64,000 nt of DNA from Rathayibacter sp. SW19 (GCF_030866825.1 NZ_CP133020.1:372001-436000), one strand, 5' to 3'. Shown: positions 49,441 to 59,090, counted from the first letter of the stretch. The notes: a model not told the origin generated them from the sequence alone. Made by a program: numbers and translations.

Positions 49441-49551
49441 AAGGGTGAGCCGGCCCGTCCGGAACAACGGTTCTTCAAACCGCTCCGTCAAATCATCGAG
49501 TCGATCAATGACACGCTCAAGATCCGACAGAACTCGGAGCGGCGGCGATGA
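49441..49551 (+). pseudogene. Transposase C-terminal remnant
   Basis: The frame reads GEPARPEQRFFKPLRQIIES, INDTLKIRQNSERRR and stop. It resembles the end of IS4/IS5-type DDE transposases, where 'FFKPLRQIIESINDTLKGQLDLERH' precedes the last helix. Only about 37 codons are readable; no terminal inverted repeats were found. The rest of 49038-49719 shows no other coding sequence I can support. Confidence 0.6.
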
Positions 49552-49719
49552 CGATGAGCAGGCCACTTGAGCCTGAGTGTTACACAGAGATATCACGCGC
49601 TCCGAGCGTTAACGATTTACCGGCGGCCAATCCGGAACGCGATGGCGCTATCGTTTGGCTAGCGTCGGATTGTCCGTCCAGGGCAATCTCGATGTCACGC
49701 ACTGCGAGGAGTTAGCTTC

Positions 49720-50406
49720 ATGCAACGAATTCTTCTTTTCACCAAGACCACCGGTTATCGTCACGACTCGATGGAGGCGGGTGTCGACGCCGTTACCCAA
49801 TTGGCTGCGGCAGCGGGAGTAGTTGTGGACCACACGGAGGACTCAGCAGTATTTACCACGGATAGCCTTCAACGTTATGCTGCGGTCGTTTGGCTCAATG
49901 TGTCAGGTGACGTGCTCGATCAGGACGGTCGGCGTGCGTTTGCTTCCTATTTGCGGGCAGGCGGCGGCTTTGCGGCGATTCACGGACCGGCGGACGCGGA
50001 GTGGAGTTGGCCGGAGTACGACACCATTCTTGGTGCGCGCTTCCTCTTCCATCCGCGGGAGCACCAATTCCAACGCGCGACGATGCGCAGCGAACGGCAC
50101 GGCCACGCATCGACAGCCGAGCTTCCGAACCCGTGGGTGTGGACCGACGAGTTCTACGCATTCAAGTCGAATCCGCGCCCACGGGTGTCGGTTCTGCTAA
50201 CGGTTGATGAGTCGACGTATGACCCGGAATTGGAGCCGATGGGCGCGGATCACCCAGTCAGCTGGACTGCTCGCTATGGGGCCGGCCGCACCTGGTACAC
50301 CGCACTTGGGCACAATGCGGAGGCGTACTCTGACGCAGAATTTCGTTCACACCTGTGGGGCGGCATCAGTTCGGTGATTGCAGACATCCGCAAGGTTGAC
50401 AACTAG
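49720..50406 (+). CDS. ThuA-domain protein
   Basis: 228 residues of the ThuA (trehalose utilisation) family, a class I glutamine-amidotransferase-like fold: RILLFTKTTGYRHDSMEAGV at the start, YLRAGGGFAAIHGPADAEW near the middle and PVSWTARYGAGRTWYTALGHN at the end. ThuA proteins take part in disaccharide metabolism, often with Gfo/Idh partners converting 3-keto sugars. The stop overlaps that of the convergent AraC gene. The neighbouring isomerase and Gfo/Idh genes fit a keto-sugar pathway. Confidence 0.88.
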   Translation: MQRILLFTKTTGYRHDSMEAGVDAVTQLAAAAGVVVDHTEDSAVFTTDSLQRYAAVVWLNVSGDVLDQDGRRAFASYLRAGGGFAAIHGPADAEWSWPEYDTILGARFLFHPREHQFQRATMRSERHGHASTAELPNPWVWTDEFYAFKSNPRPRVSVLLTVDESTYDPELEPMGADHPVSWTARYGAGRTWYTALGHNAEAYSDAEFRSHLWGGISSVIADIRKVDN

Positions 50407-51473
50407 CTTACGGTCAGAATCTCGCCCGTTCGCGGTTCAGTCGTGGCTGCTTGCGTGTCAAGGCCTCCATTCCGGAACTCTCTGGGGGAGATGCCGTAGT
50501 GTCTGCGAAATGTCGTAGCAAAGTATTGACTTGACTGAAATCCGCATCCGACCGCAATATCGGTAATCGATCGAGATCTGTTTGACTGTAGGTCGCTCGC
50601 GGCGCGAAGAATCCGCCGGTGCGTGAGAAATTCCACTGGCGACATGTTAGTGATCTGCCGCACGTAGCCGCTGAATTGGGATCGACCGAGCCCGCAAGCG
50701 CGTGCCATTTCGGGCAAAGTCCATAGGTGGTCCAGGTGCGAGTCAAGTTCGTGGAGGTACATCTCGACAGCGCGGAGCGGTGACGTCAGCCCTTCGTCGG
50801 CGGTCATGTCTTGACTGTCGAAAGTGCGCAGCAGCGCCAGCAGAAGTTGACCGGTCGCGAGTTGCAGTTCTGACTCGATACTGAGGGAATCAGGATGAGT
50901 GGCTGCTTTTTGTAGCGCGTTGAATGCCGCTCGGATTTCGGGGCTGCCAGCCCAGACTGGCTTCTCGTTGTGTTGCAGGTGGCTAGTCAATCGCGTCAAA
51001 TCTCCTCGACTAAGCCCAATCCAACTTGGCCAGTTCCATTGCTGATGAGGCCTGCGCACGCCGACATCGACAATGATCCATGCCAGGTGGGAGGCGCCGA
51101 TCAAAGGATTGCCCACGCAGTGCTCTTGCCACGGCCTTGTGACCGTAATCTCGCCGGAACGCAAGTCCCATGATGACTCTCGCGTCGAGAAAGTGAGCGC
51201 ACCGCGGTCGAGCAGCGTGATCTCAATACCCTCGTTTCTGTGCCAGTCCAAACCCCATCGTTGGGGCTTATTGGCGTTCCAGTAGCCCACGGTCCGAATG
51301 CCCTCGGCGACGCCAGCCGGAAGCGGGGTGCCGGGATACGTGCCGCGGGCAAGGGTGCGCAATTCAACCTCGCCGTTCGCAACAGCTTCTTCTAAAGGTT
51401 CGCAGGCATCCGCGAAGTAGACCTCGTCATAGTCCACGAACCGAGGTCGTTGAGCTTTACCAACTTGTTTCAT
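50403..51473 (-). CDS. AraC-family transcriptional regulator
   Basis: 356 residues. An N-terminal cupin-like sensor (EITLLDRGALTFSTRESSWDL, ITVTRPWQEHCVGNP) and a C-terminal double HTH (MARACGLGRSQFSGYVRQITNMSPVEFLTHRRILRAASDL then ITDIAVGCGFQSSQYFATTFRRHYGISPREFR). Likely activates the adjacent sugar genes on binding a sugar. It is divergent from the isomerase gene at 51623 and convergent with ThuA. Confidence 0.9.
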   Translation of the reverse strand: MKQVGKAQRPRFVDYDEVYFADACEPLEEAVANGEVELRTLARGTYPGTPLPAGVAEGIRTVGYWNANKPQRWGLDWHRNEGIEITLLDRGALTFSTRESSWDLRSGEITVTRPWQEHCVGNPLIGASHLAWIIVDVGVRRPHQQWNWPSWIGLSRGDLTRLTSHLQHNEKPVWAGSPEIRAAFNALQKAATHPDSLSIESELQLATGQLLLALLRTFDSQDMTADEGLTSPLRAVEMYLHELDSHLDHLWTLPEMARACGLGRSQFSGYVRQITNMSPVEFLTHRRILRAASDLQSNRSRSITDIAVGCGFQSSQYFATTFRRHYGISPREFRNGGLDTQAATTEPRTGEILTVS

Positions 51474-51622
51474 TATTTACCGCCGAACGAATCAGGAAGA
51501 ACGCAATGGACGTGGTGTCGATACTAGTCACAGAGCAACACGCCGCCAAGGAGGTGGTGTAAGCCGGGCAGGCGCGAGCAATTTGCGGGCCGCCACGGAT
51601 TCAAACAAGGAGGTTTGCCTCA

Positions 51623-52486
51623 ATGGCAAAGTACAAAATCTCAGCCAACATGGAATTCGTCCGTAGTGCGGACCTCGGCTTTCAGGCGGGAGTAGAGACC
51701 GCGGCGCAATTGGGCTATGAATACGTCGAACCAATGGTTCACACCGGCTGGGAGTTGCTCAGCGAAGTGCACTACTTCCATTCATTCTCAATGGAGGAAG
51801 ATCCGCTCCTGATGAAGGAGATCTGTGATCAGGCCGGCGTCAAGGTCTCGTCGCTGTCTGCACACAGCCCACTCATGAAGCCCGAGGCGGCGGTTCCTCG
51901 ACTGACCCGGGCCGCAGTCCTGGCGGACTATGTCAACACGGAATTTCTGAACACCGACGAAATGGTTAAGCCTGACTGGATGGATGAGCAGCGAGCCCAC
52001 GAAGCGATGTACTACACGCTTACTCGCGTCGCGCAGGTTGCGGCACGTCACCGGAAATACATTTGCATTGAGCCACATGGCGTCTACACGAAGACAAGCG
52101 AAGGCCTGCTGAAAATCGTCAACCTGGTCAAGTCGCCCTGGATCGGCGTCAACTGGGACACCGGCAACGCTTATCTCGCGGGCGAAGAGGACCCCTACGA
52201 TGCTCTCACTGCCGTGGCCCAAAAGGTGTTACATCTCCATGCAAAAGACATCAGCTTCGAGCAAGCACAGAGCGACCGCGGTCAGGTGACCGGCACACCG
52301 GTCGGCTGCGCAGTCGGTGAAGGTGTTGTCGACTGGGATCGCGTTCTCTCGATTGTCGACCCACTCGAGCGCGAGCTCACACTGTCGGTGGAATGCGGCA
52401 CAATCGACGAAGCCGAGCGTAGCTTAGCGTTCCTAAAGGACTTGCTGAAGAAGCGCTGCTCGCTCAACGTCTCGATGGCCAGCTGA
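51623..52486 (+). CDS. Sugar phosphate isomerase/epimerase (AP_endonuc_2 TIM barrel)
   Basis: 287 residues. AAGGAGG lies seven bases before the ATG. The xylose-isomerase-like TIM barrel shows EPMVHTGWE, ICIEPHGVYTKTSEGL, IGVNWDTGNAYLAGEEDPYDAL, LHLHAKDISF and a final VECGTIDEAERSLAFL, with Glu, Asp, His and Glu metal ligands at the usual places. Epimerises or isomerises a keto-sugar or sugar phosphate. Its stop shares a base with the Gfo/Idh start (TGATG), so they are coupled. Confidence 0.88.
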   Translation: MAKYKISANMEFVRSADLGFQAGVETAAQLGYEYVEPMVHTGWELLSEVHYFHSFSMEEDPLLMKEICDQAGVKVSSLSAHSPLMKPEAAVPRLTRAAVLADYVNTEFLNTDEMVKPDWMDEQRAHEAMYYTLTRVAQVAARHRKYICIEPHGVYTKTSEGLLKIVNLVKSPWIGVNWDTGNAYLAGEEDPYDALTAVAQKVLHLHAKDISFEQAQSDRGQVTGTPVGCAVGEGVVDWDRVLSIVDPLERELTLSVECGTIDEAERSLAFLKDLLKKRCSLNVSMAS

Positions 52487-53595
52487 TGGTGACGCCAAAG
52501 CCACTCCGTGTCGGGATAGTCGGTACCGGGGCGATCGCACAAAAGCACCTAGCCGCAATCCTCCCGCACGCAGACCAAGTGGTGATCTCTGCAATCTGCG
52601 ACCCCAACACGTCGGCGCTCGAGACGTTTGGCGCCTTTGTACCCGACGCGAAACGGTTTACCGCCGTTGACGACCTAATTGCCTCCGGAGTGATTGATGC
52701 CGGCATAATCGCGACGCCACACTTCCTCCACTTCAGTCAGGCGTTCTCTTTCGCCTCGGCAAGCATTCCGGTGCTCGTAGAAAAACCCCTTGTCACGACT
52801 TTGGATCAGCTTCGGCAGCTGCGCGACATCGCGGACAAAACTGGGACATTGGTCGTCGCCGGACAAATGCACCGCTTCGACCGCACGAACGTCCTCGGAC
52901 GGCGGTGGCTGGATCTGGATTCATCACGATTCGGTGCACTTGAATCCTTTGAGTTGCATTGCTGGCAAGACATCACTGAGTACACCGAGCAGGTTGGTCT
53001 AAGCCACTGGCTCCTAAATGGTGAACTCGCCGGTGGCGGCGTGATTGTGTCCCTAGCGATCCACCAGCTAGACCTGTTGCGATTCCTGGGTGGTACCGAC
53101 TACGCAGAGGTGTCGGCAAAAGGCCTCTTGAGTGCTCCGTTCCACGCCGGAGCCGAGTCCTCAGCGTCAGTTCTTGTCACAATGCAAAACGGCGCAACCG
53201 GCAGCATGTTCGCAAGCTACACCGCACCACGCCGGTTCGCGTCGGAGTCCGTCACCTTGTTCGGTCAGAACGGCGGTCTCACGCGGCAACTTCGTGGCCT
53301 TGGAACCTATCTCGGGCCCCTGCTCTACGCGCCGGCGCATGACATCGAAGGTGTAATCGACTTCTCTGCGGCGGCAGCTGCTGACGCGGGCGTTGCCGCC
53401 ATTGACGCAGGCCTAGTGGCTGATCTTGGACCGGAGCGCTTCGAGAATCAAATCCTCCACTTCACCCATGCGGTGCGCGGTGACGTGGAGCCTCTCAACA
53501 CGCTGGCTCAGAACTTCAACTCGATCGCGTGCATTGACGCGATCAATCAAAGCCTCAGAGAAAGCGGGCGACCGATCGCTGTCGCTTCCGAATAA
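52486..53595 (+). CDS. Gfo/Idh/MocA-family oxidoreductase
   Basis: 369 residues. Rossmann motif LRVGIVGTGAIAQKHLAAILPHA, catalytic segment ASIPVLVEKPLVTTLDQLRQL (EKP lysine kept) and a C-terminal substrate domain with GGGVIVSLAIHQLDLLRFLGG (His of the usual GG.l.D.g.H motif). NAD(P)-dependent sugar dehydrogenase. Paired with the isomerase upstream and a dead binding protein downstream, suggesting a former complete uptake-and-oxidation operon. Confidence 0.9.
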   Translation: MVTPKPLRVGIVGTGAIAQKHLAAILPHADQVVISAICDPNTSALETFGAFVPDAKRFTAVDDLIASGVIDAGIIATPHFLHFSQAFSFASASIPVLVEKPLVTTLDQLRQLRDIADKTGTLVVAGQMHRFDRTNVLGRRWLDLDSSRFGALESFELHCWQDITEYTEQVGLSHWLLNGELAGGGVIVSLAIHQLDLLRFLGGTDYAEVSAKGLLSAPFHAGAESSASVLVTMQNGATGSMFASYTAPRRFASESVTLFGQNGGLTRQLRGLGTYLGPLLYAPAHDIEGVIDFSAAAAADAGVAAIDAGLVADLGPERFENQILHFTHAVRGDVEPLNTLAQNFNSIACIDAINQSLRESGRPIAVASE

Positions 53596-53648
53596 GAACA
53601 CAGCACCATCACCTACAACATTTTCCAGGAACAAGGGAGTTTTGTGAC

Positions 53649-54272
53649 ATGAGAACCCATATCAAGCGTCGTGCCGTTGCAGTGATGCCGCCGCCGCATC
53701 GATCGCGCTACTGGCTGGCTGCGCATCCGGCACCTCCAGTAGCTCGTCGAAAGTTACGTTGACATTGCAAACTTGGGGCCAGTTCGGCTACAGCGGGCTG
53801 ATTAGGACATACGAAAAGCTGCATCCGAACATCACAATCAATGCGCAAACGGTTGCTTCGTCTCAGGCCGCGGAGACGGCAATCAACACCCACCTCGCAG
53901 CAGGAAATGGCATAGACGACGTTGTCGCCGTCGAGGGCGGATTCCTCGCTGCAGAAACGCAATACCCCACCAAGTGGCTCCCGGTGAGCAAATCGTTGAC
54001 AAATCGCTGGGTGACCTGGAAATCAGCTCTCGCTACACATAAGACGGGACGGCTGCGTTTCTACGGCGTCGATGCAGCACCCACGGCGATCTGATTCGAC
54101 GGCTCACTGCTCAAGGCCGCAGGCCTGCCAAGTACCCCGGCCGATTTCAAAGCCTGGGTCGGCACCACCTGGGACAGCTATTTCGCCGCAGGCGAGCAGT
54201 ACTACGCAATCCACCCGAATCGGATCTCGTTCAGCCGGGCGGCCCACCGACGCGCCTGTGTCGCATTTGGAT
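53649..54272 (+). pseudogene. Sugar-binding protein pseudogene (frameshift and nonsense)
   Basis: An ATG (53649) begins a signal peptide, MRTHIKRRAVAV, then a frameshift; the frame resumes AAASIALLAGCASGTSSSS with a proper lipobox, followed by LQTWGQFGYSGLIRTYEKLH, PNITINAQTV and so on. A TGA (54092) stands where Cys or Trp would be expected, then LLKAAGLPSTPADFKAWVG and TTWDSYFAAGEQYY. It ends in unrelated sequence, without the C-terminal half and without permeases. It is a CUT1-type binding protein of the preceding operon, now dead. Confidence 0.82.
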
Positions 54273-54362
54273 AGGAACCCACTGTCGTGTGCGGCAGCAA
54301 CTTGGCGACGAGCCTCGAATGGCCCTCTGGTGGAGTGACTCCAGCTCATGCAGAAACGGTGA

Positions 54363-54629
54363 TTGTGTAACCGGCACATTTGCCTTGTGCCTGAGTCGAC
54401 AGTTGCGGAGGACTTCGGTCAGAATATCAAACACCGTCACGCTGCTCACCCCGGAATATCTCAGGACGCGTTGGCGAAATTGGTCGGGATCGATATCACC
54501 GCGTTTGCGAACGTTAAGCGGACCGAACGCAACGTCAGCTTGACGAACGCTGGCCGCACCGCTGCGGCGCTCGGCACAACGCCGCCGGCGTTGCGGCGGG
54601 CATCACGGGTGCAAACCTGCACCTGGTAG
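54363..54629 (+). pseudogene. XRE-type helix-turn-helix ORF, probably a remnant
   Basis: 88 codons. Residues 14-75 read VAEDFGQNIKHRHAAHPGIS, QDALAKLVGIDITAFANVKR, TERNVSLTNAGRTAAALGTT: the XRE fold with the 'S..L..l.G.d.t......R..RNvsl....r.a.alG' pattern. The conserved Glu of 'vE.GeRN' is changed and the beginning has no ribosome site. It may be an antitoxin or phage-type regulator relic, or a small functional protein. Confidence 0.5.
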
Positions 54630-55053
54630 GAAGGCGCATTCCGCTTGACGATTTCTGAAAGGCGAAGGCTCCTGCAGAGTCCGAATGATTCCATCGCGAC
54701 GTTCGCAATGTGCCGCCGCTTCGCCCTGCCATCTTCGGATCGTCGTACCGCGGATGCCGATGGGTTTTGCCATTGGTAAACGGTCCGCTCAAAGAACACA
54801 AGGGTATCGGCACCGGCCGCTCTTCGCGGTATGGAAGTATCGCTCGCTAACCTTTCAATGCACCGTGAAACTTAGCGGTGCGATAGAGCTCAAAAACCGA
54901 GTGTGGGCCAGGATCGGGCGCAGGGCGCCAAATCACCTTGGTCCGCATTGAATTGCGGAGCCGCCGTGGGGCAGAAGGCTTTCGCCGGAGTCGAGGATAA
55001 TGGCGGATCAGTAAGATCCGAACGAAGGTGCGTGGACTGTATTTTGCTCGGCC
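54630..55053. other. No gene recognised between XRE remnant and GntR gene
   Basis: Short open frames exist on both strands, but none shows a ribosome site, codon-position bias or family motif that I can support. The stretch probably contains degraded island DNA. Confidence 0.5.
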
Positions 55054-55776
55054 TTAGGGGATTGCGCGATACAGATCTGCTTCGAATCGATACGCATCTC
55101 CCCGGTAGGTGTTAATACCGAGAAGTACCGGTTTCCCTTCCGGGCTGTAGGCAACTTCGCGTCCAATCAATACCGGGCTTCCCGGTGTGACATTCAGTAG
55201 GGGGGCAAGTTCGCCGCTTGCGGCGGCGGCTTGTACGGAATATGCGCTGCGTTGGATGGTGATATGGCAGAGCTGCTCGAGTACTTCGTAGAGGGATCGA
55301 TCGGTGAGGTCGGCATCCACCAGCGGTTCGGCGACGGCAAGTGCGAGCACATTCGAGTCGACACAAACCGGAGTTCTGTCCATTCCGCGCAGGCGAACGA
55401 GCGTGAAAACGGAGGCGCCGGGGGCGATTCCGAGCTGTTCGGCTTCGTCAAGGCTGGCGGTGCGCACTTTCTTTTCGAGCACCTGGGCGGTGGGGTTGAG
55501 TCCGCGCATCCTGGCCATTTCGCTGAAGCTCTGCAATGTGCTCGGGGGCTCACCAAGGGTGGGTTGGGGGACAAACCAGCCGCGCTGGGCGGAACGGGAA
55601 AGTGTTTTGTCGCTCTCGAGTCGTTCCAATGCGACCCGGAGTGTGGACCGACTCACCTGGAGCTGTTCAGCGAGTGTTCGCTCGCCGGGGAGCCGAACTC
55701 CGGGGCGGTAGAGCCCGCGCCGAATGGAATCGGCAAGTTGGCGATAGACGCTATCGCTCACTGTTTCAGAAGCCAT
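55054..55776 (-). CDS. GntR-family regulator, HutC/UTRA type
   Basis: 240 residues. N-terminal winged helix DSVYRQLADSIRRGLYRPGVRLPGERTLAEQLQVSRSTLRVALERLE, then a UTRA effector domain (MRGLNPTAQVLEKKVRTASLDEAEQLGI, VFTLVRLRGMDRTPV, YSVQAAAASGELAPLLNVTPGSPVLIGREVAYSPEGKPV). UTRA regulators of this kind bind phosphorylated amino sugars such as GlcN6P or GlcNAc6P. It is divergent from the six-gene operon at 55903 and two palindromic boxes lie between them. Confidence 0.92.
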   Translation of the reverse strand: MASETVSDSVYRQLADSIRRGLYRPGVRLPGERTLAEQLQVSRSTLRVALERLESDKTLSRSAQRGWFVPQPTLGEPPSTLQSFSEMARMRGLNPTAQVLEKKVRTASLDEAEQLGIAPGASVFTLVRLRGMDRTPVCVDSNVLALAVAEPLVDADLTDRSLYEVLEQLCHITIQRSAYSVQAAAASGELAPLLNVTPGSPVLIGREVAYSPEGKPVLLGINTYRGDAYRFEADLYRAIP

Positions 55777-55787
55777 ACGCCGACCGT

Positions 55788-55835
55788 ACCAGTTAACCTA
55801 CTGGTATGTAAATATGAATTACTGGATTAACTGGT
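55788..55835. promoter_or_regulatory. Two ACTGGT-type boxes, candidate GntR operators
   Basis: ACCAGTTAACCTACTGGT (55788-55805) is a 6-6-6 inverted repeat. ATTACTGGATTAACTGGT (55818-55835) carries two direct ACTGG units, and its TTAACTGGT is the reverse complement of ACCAGTTAA at the start of the first box. Both lie in the 126-base gap between the divergent regulator and operon starts. Confidence 0.65.
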
Positions 55836-55902
55836 CTGCATGTGCGTATTATTGGTCGCATGTTCTCCCGAGCGGGAGTCGGAGTTCAAAGGAGACTCGC
55901 GA

Positions 55903-57243
55903 GTGACGAAGAAAAGACACATTATCGGTGCTCTTGCCGTTGCACTACCCATGCTGTTGCTGATGAGCGCATGCGCGCCAACTGGTTCAACTGCAAGCGG
56001 AACGCAGAAGGCGGTGTCGATGGATGTTTCAGGGAAGAAAGTTACCCTCAAACTTCTCGATTTTTACCAACAGAACCCCTGGGTGACGCAGAGCATCGCG
56101 GCGTTCGAGAAAAAATACCCCAACATCACCATCAAACGCACTACCCAAGACTGGGGAACAGTGGTCAAGACCGCGAATCTGCGTTTGGCTGACCCCAATG
56201 GGCCGGATATTGAGACGGTCAACAACGGCTGGCAGGCGCTAGGGACACTCGCGCAAGGGGGCCGGGTGATGAACCTGGACGCCTACGCCAACCTCTACGG
56301 CTGGAACAAAGAATTCCCAGAAACCCAGCTGCGTCAGGTGCAGTTCACCGCTGACGGTAAGAGCATGGGAAGCGGGTCGATGTACGCCACCCCGGTTGCC
56401 AGTTCGTCGTTGATCGGGTTGTACTACAACAAAACCATTCTTGACTCCTTGCATCTGTCGGTGCCGAAAACACTTGCCGATTTTGAATCCGATTCCGCGA
56501 AAATCAAGGCCGCTGGACAGATCCCAATCGCCTTTGGCTCGCAAGATCAAGGTTCAGCGACTGCGGATCTGTTCGCCCTGCAGGACCTGATCGGCAGCGT
56601 CAAGAACATCGGCAACTTCATCTACTCCACAGGCACCGTGCCGATCACTGATACTGGCATGGTTCAGGCTGCCACCAAGTTGAAGCAATATGCGGATAAC
56701 GGCTGGTTCACACCGGACTATGCCGGAATTCAGTCGACCGACGCCGAGACGAATTTCCTCAACGGTCACGGCGTGTTCCGTTTTGACTACACAGGTACCA
56801 TTCCGTTCAAACCGGCCCAAAACAACACATTCGGTTATGTCCAGCTACCGCAGCTGAGCGGTAACACTGTGGTGGGAACCGGCGCGGCGAATGGCATTCT
56901 GGCGATCTCCTCTAAATGCAAGAATCCCGATGCGGCAGCGGCTTTCCTGAACTTCATGGCTGGCCAGCAGTCGGCGCAGATCGCGGTCAATAACGGGTTT
57001 CTCCCGCTTTTGCACGCGGTGACGGTGCCGAAACACAACCTCCTGTTGTCTTCGCAAATTGCTGGCCAGCAGAGCCTGGACAAAGACAACGGTTACGTTC
57101 CGTACTTCGACTGGTCCACTCCAACCATGCTGAACACGTTGGGCGGTCAGGTGCAGGAACTGCTGGCTGGGTTGTCCACCCCGGAGAAGTTAGCTCAGGC
57201 TGGCCAAACCGATTACGAAGCCTTCCAAGCTAGCCGGAAATAG
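55903..57243 (+). CDS. Extracellular sugar-binding lipoprotein, CUT1 type
   Basis: 446 residues. AAGGAG eight bases before GTG 55903 fixes the start; the frame is open to 55840 without a signal. The signal peptide ends LLMSAC (Cys 24 lipidated). Family 1 solute-binding fold: LLDFYQQNPWVTQSIAAFEKKYPNITIK, later GLYYNKTILDSLHL and FLNFMAGQQSAQIAVNNGFLP. First gene of an intact operon of six: binding protein, two permeases, NagB-like, GH4, kinase. Confidence 0.92.
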   Translation: MTKKRHIIGALAVALPMLLLMSACAPTGSTASGTQKAVSMDVSGKKVTLKLLDFYQQNPWVTQSIAAFEKKYPNITIKRTTQDWGTVVKTANLRLADPNGPDIETVNNGWQALGTLAQGGRVMNLDAYANLYGWNKEFPETQLRQVQFTADGKSMGSGSMYATPVASSSLIGLYYNKTILDSLHLSVPKTLADFESDSAKIKAAGQIPIAFGSQDQGSATADLFALQDLIGSVKNIGNFIYSTGTVPITDTGMVQAATKLKQYADNGWFTPDYAGIQSTDAETNFLNGHGVFRFDYTGTIPFKPAQNNTFGYVQLPQLSGNTVVGTGAANGILAISSKCKNPDAAAAFLNFMAGQQSAQIAVNNGFLPLLHAVTVPKHNLLLSSQIAGQQSLDKDNGYVPYFDWSTPTMLNTLGGQVQELLAGLSTPEKLAQAGQTDYEAFQASRK

Positions 57244-57251
57244 GGCAGGCA

Positions 57252-58211
57252 ATGCCATCGAACGCCCAGGTGCGGCGACCGGAAATCCCGGTCGCCGCCT
57301 CGGCACCAAGAGTCCGGCCCACCGCCCGGCGGCGTACCCAACGTGGTCGGCGCAAACGCGGTGGTTGGATCGGGCTGGCGTATGCCGCACCGGCTATCGT
57401 GGCGTACGGCTATGTCGTGATCGTGCCCCTGTTCCAGAGCCTGAACTACTCGTTCTACAAATGGAACGGGGTCACAACAGCCACCTGGGTGGGGATCAAC
57501 AACTACATCACCTTCTTCACCGACCCGGCTTTGCTGGCCTCGCTTGAGCATGTGCTGGTGCTGGTGGTGTTCTTTGCCATGCTCCCTATCATTCTGGGAC
57601 TGCTCAGTGCCGCGCTACTGGGCCGTGGTCGGGTCAAAGGCCAAGGGATTTACCAATGGCTGCTGTTCTTGCCGCAGGTTTTGACCAGTGTTGTTGTTGC
57701 CATCATCTGGAAGCGTCTCTACGGCCCGTCCGGTCCGATCAACGAGGCGCTGCACGCGGTGGGACTGGGAAATCTTGCAGTGAATTGGCTCGGCGACTTC
57801 AACTGGGCGCTACCGGCGCTCGGCCTGATTGGCACCTGGGGAACACTCGGCTTTTGTATGGTGCTTTTCATCTCCGGTGTCGCTGGCATCCCAAACGAAC
57901 TTTATGAGCAGGCGCGCATCGATGGGGCCGGGCCGATCAGCGAGTTTTTTGCGGTCACCCTGCCCGGCCTGCGCGGCCAGATGGCCATTGCGATCACGCT
58001 GACCGTGACCGGCGCGCTGCGCGCATTCGACTTGGTCTGGATCATCACCCAGGGTGGCCCTGGCACCTCCACAACCACGCCCGCCTTGTTGCTCTATCAA
58101 AAGGCGTTCCTTAATCCCGATATCGGAACGGCCGCCGCGATCGGTATCGTCATGGCCCTGTTCTGCCTGGTGATTGCTTTGGTCGTCAACCGTGTGTCAG
58201 AGGAGAAATAG
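57252..58211 (+). CDS. CUT1 sugar ABC transporter permease (MalF-like)
   Basis: 319 residues; Arg-rich N-terminus, then six membrane segments. The EAA-type loop reads ELYEQARIDGAGPISEFFAVTLPGLRG, with Gln replacing the second E/A, and DLVWIITQGGPGTSTTTPALLLYQKAF is the family's C-terminal signature. Eight bases after the binding-protein stop. It pairs with 58214-59026; an ATPase must come from elsewhere. Confidence 0.92.
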   Translation: MPSNAQVRRPEIPVAASAPRVRPTARRRTQRGRRKRGGWIGLAYAAPAIVAYGYVVIVPLFQSLNYSFYKWNGVTTATWVGINNYITFFTDPALLASLEHVLVLVVFFAMLPIILGLLSAALLGRGRVKGQGIYQWLLFLPQVLTSVVVAIIWKRLYGPSGPINEALHAVGLGNLAVNWLGDFNWALPALGLIGTWGTLGFCMVLFISGVAGIPNELYEQARIDGAGPISEFFAVTLPGLRGQMAIAITLTVTGALRAFDLVWIITQGGPGTSTTTPALLLYQKAFLNPDIGTAAAIGIVMALFCLVIALVVNRVSEEK

Positions 58212-58213
58212 GG

Positions 58214-59026
58214 ATGATCTCACACTCCGAAAGGGCGCTCAATCACACCGTCCTCGTGATTGTTTCGATTCTGGTCGTATTTCCGGTGATTTGGTTCGTA
58301 CTGACTTCCCTGAGCCCTTCGACGACCGGCCAGATTGACCTGACCCACCTCACGTTCAGCAACTTTCCGAGTGCCTGGCAGGTTGGCAATTTTGCTCCGG
58401 CGATGTGGGCCTCCACTGTGATCACGGTCGGCTCGGTGCTCGGGCAAGTTCTTTTGGCCATTCTGTCCGGTTATGGCTTCGGCATTCTGGGTGTCGTCGG
58501 GCAGAAGATCATCTTTCCAATCATCCTGGTTGGCCTGATGGTGTCCTCCGAGGTGTTCATCATTCCGCTGTACTACCAGTTTCAGGCCATCGGGCTCACC
58601 GACTCCTGGCTGGGATTGATCATTATCCAAATCGGGATGGGGGTACCGTTCGGTGTGTTCTGGATGCGGGCAACCTTCCGCGCCATTCCCAAGGCGCTGA
58701 TCGAGGCGGCGCAGATCGATGGTGCTCATTCTTGGCGCATCCTCTGGGGGGTGCTCATGCCAATCGCCCGGCCATCGGTTTTCACCCTCGCGCTGCTGTC
58801 GTTTATGTGGACCTGGAACGACTTCTTCTTGTCACTGATTTTCATCTCAGACCCAACCAAACAGCCAGCAACTCTTGCCCTTGGCGTGTTTCAGGGGCAG
58901 CGGACGGTGGACATCAGTCACCTCGCAGCCGGTGCGCTGATTGTTGCCCTCCCGGTCTTGATTCTCTATGTCTTCTTCCAACGACACTTCATTCAGGGCG
59001 TGATCAACGGGGCGCTCAAAGAGTAG
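58214..59026 (+). CDS. CUT1 sugar ABC transporter permease (MalG-like)
   Basis: 270 residues, six membrane segments. EAA loop LIEAAQIDGAHSWRILWGVLMPIARPS; start VFPVIWFVLTSLSPSTTG typical of MalG. AGGAGA lies eight bases before the ATG, and the start is two bases after the previous stop. Completes the importer of the GntR operon. Confidence 0.92.
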   Translation: MISHSERALNHTVLVIVSILVVFPVIWFVLTSLSPSTTGQIDLTHLTFSNFPSAWQVGNFAPAMWASTVITVGSVLGQVLLAILSGYGFGILGVVGQKIIFPIILVGLMVSSEVFIIPLYYQFQAIGLTDSWLGLIIIQIGMGVPFGVFWMRATFRAIPKALIEAAQIDGAHSWRILWGVLMPIARPSVFTLALLSFMWTWNDFFLSLIFISDPTKQPATLALGVFQGQRTVDISHLAAGALIVALPVLILYVFFQRHFIQGVINGALKE

Positions 59027-59090
59027 CCCCGTTGCACGCGGAACACGTTTTCTTCCCACTCCTATCCACAAGAAATTCGGAGCACAATCA

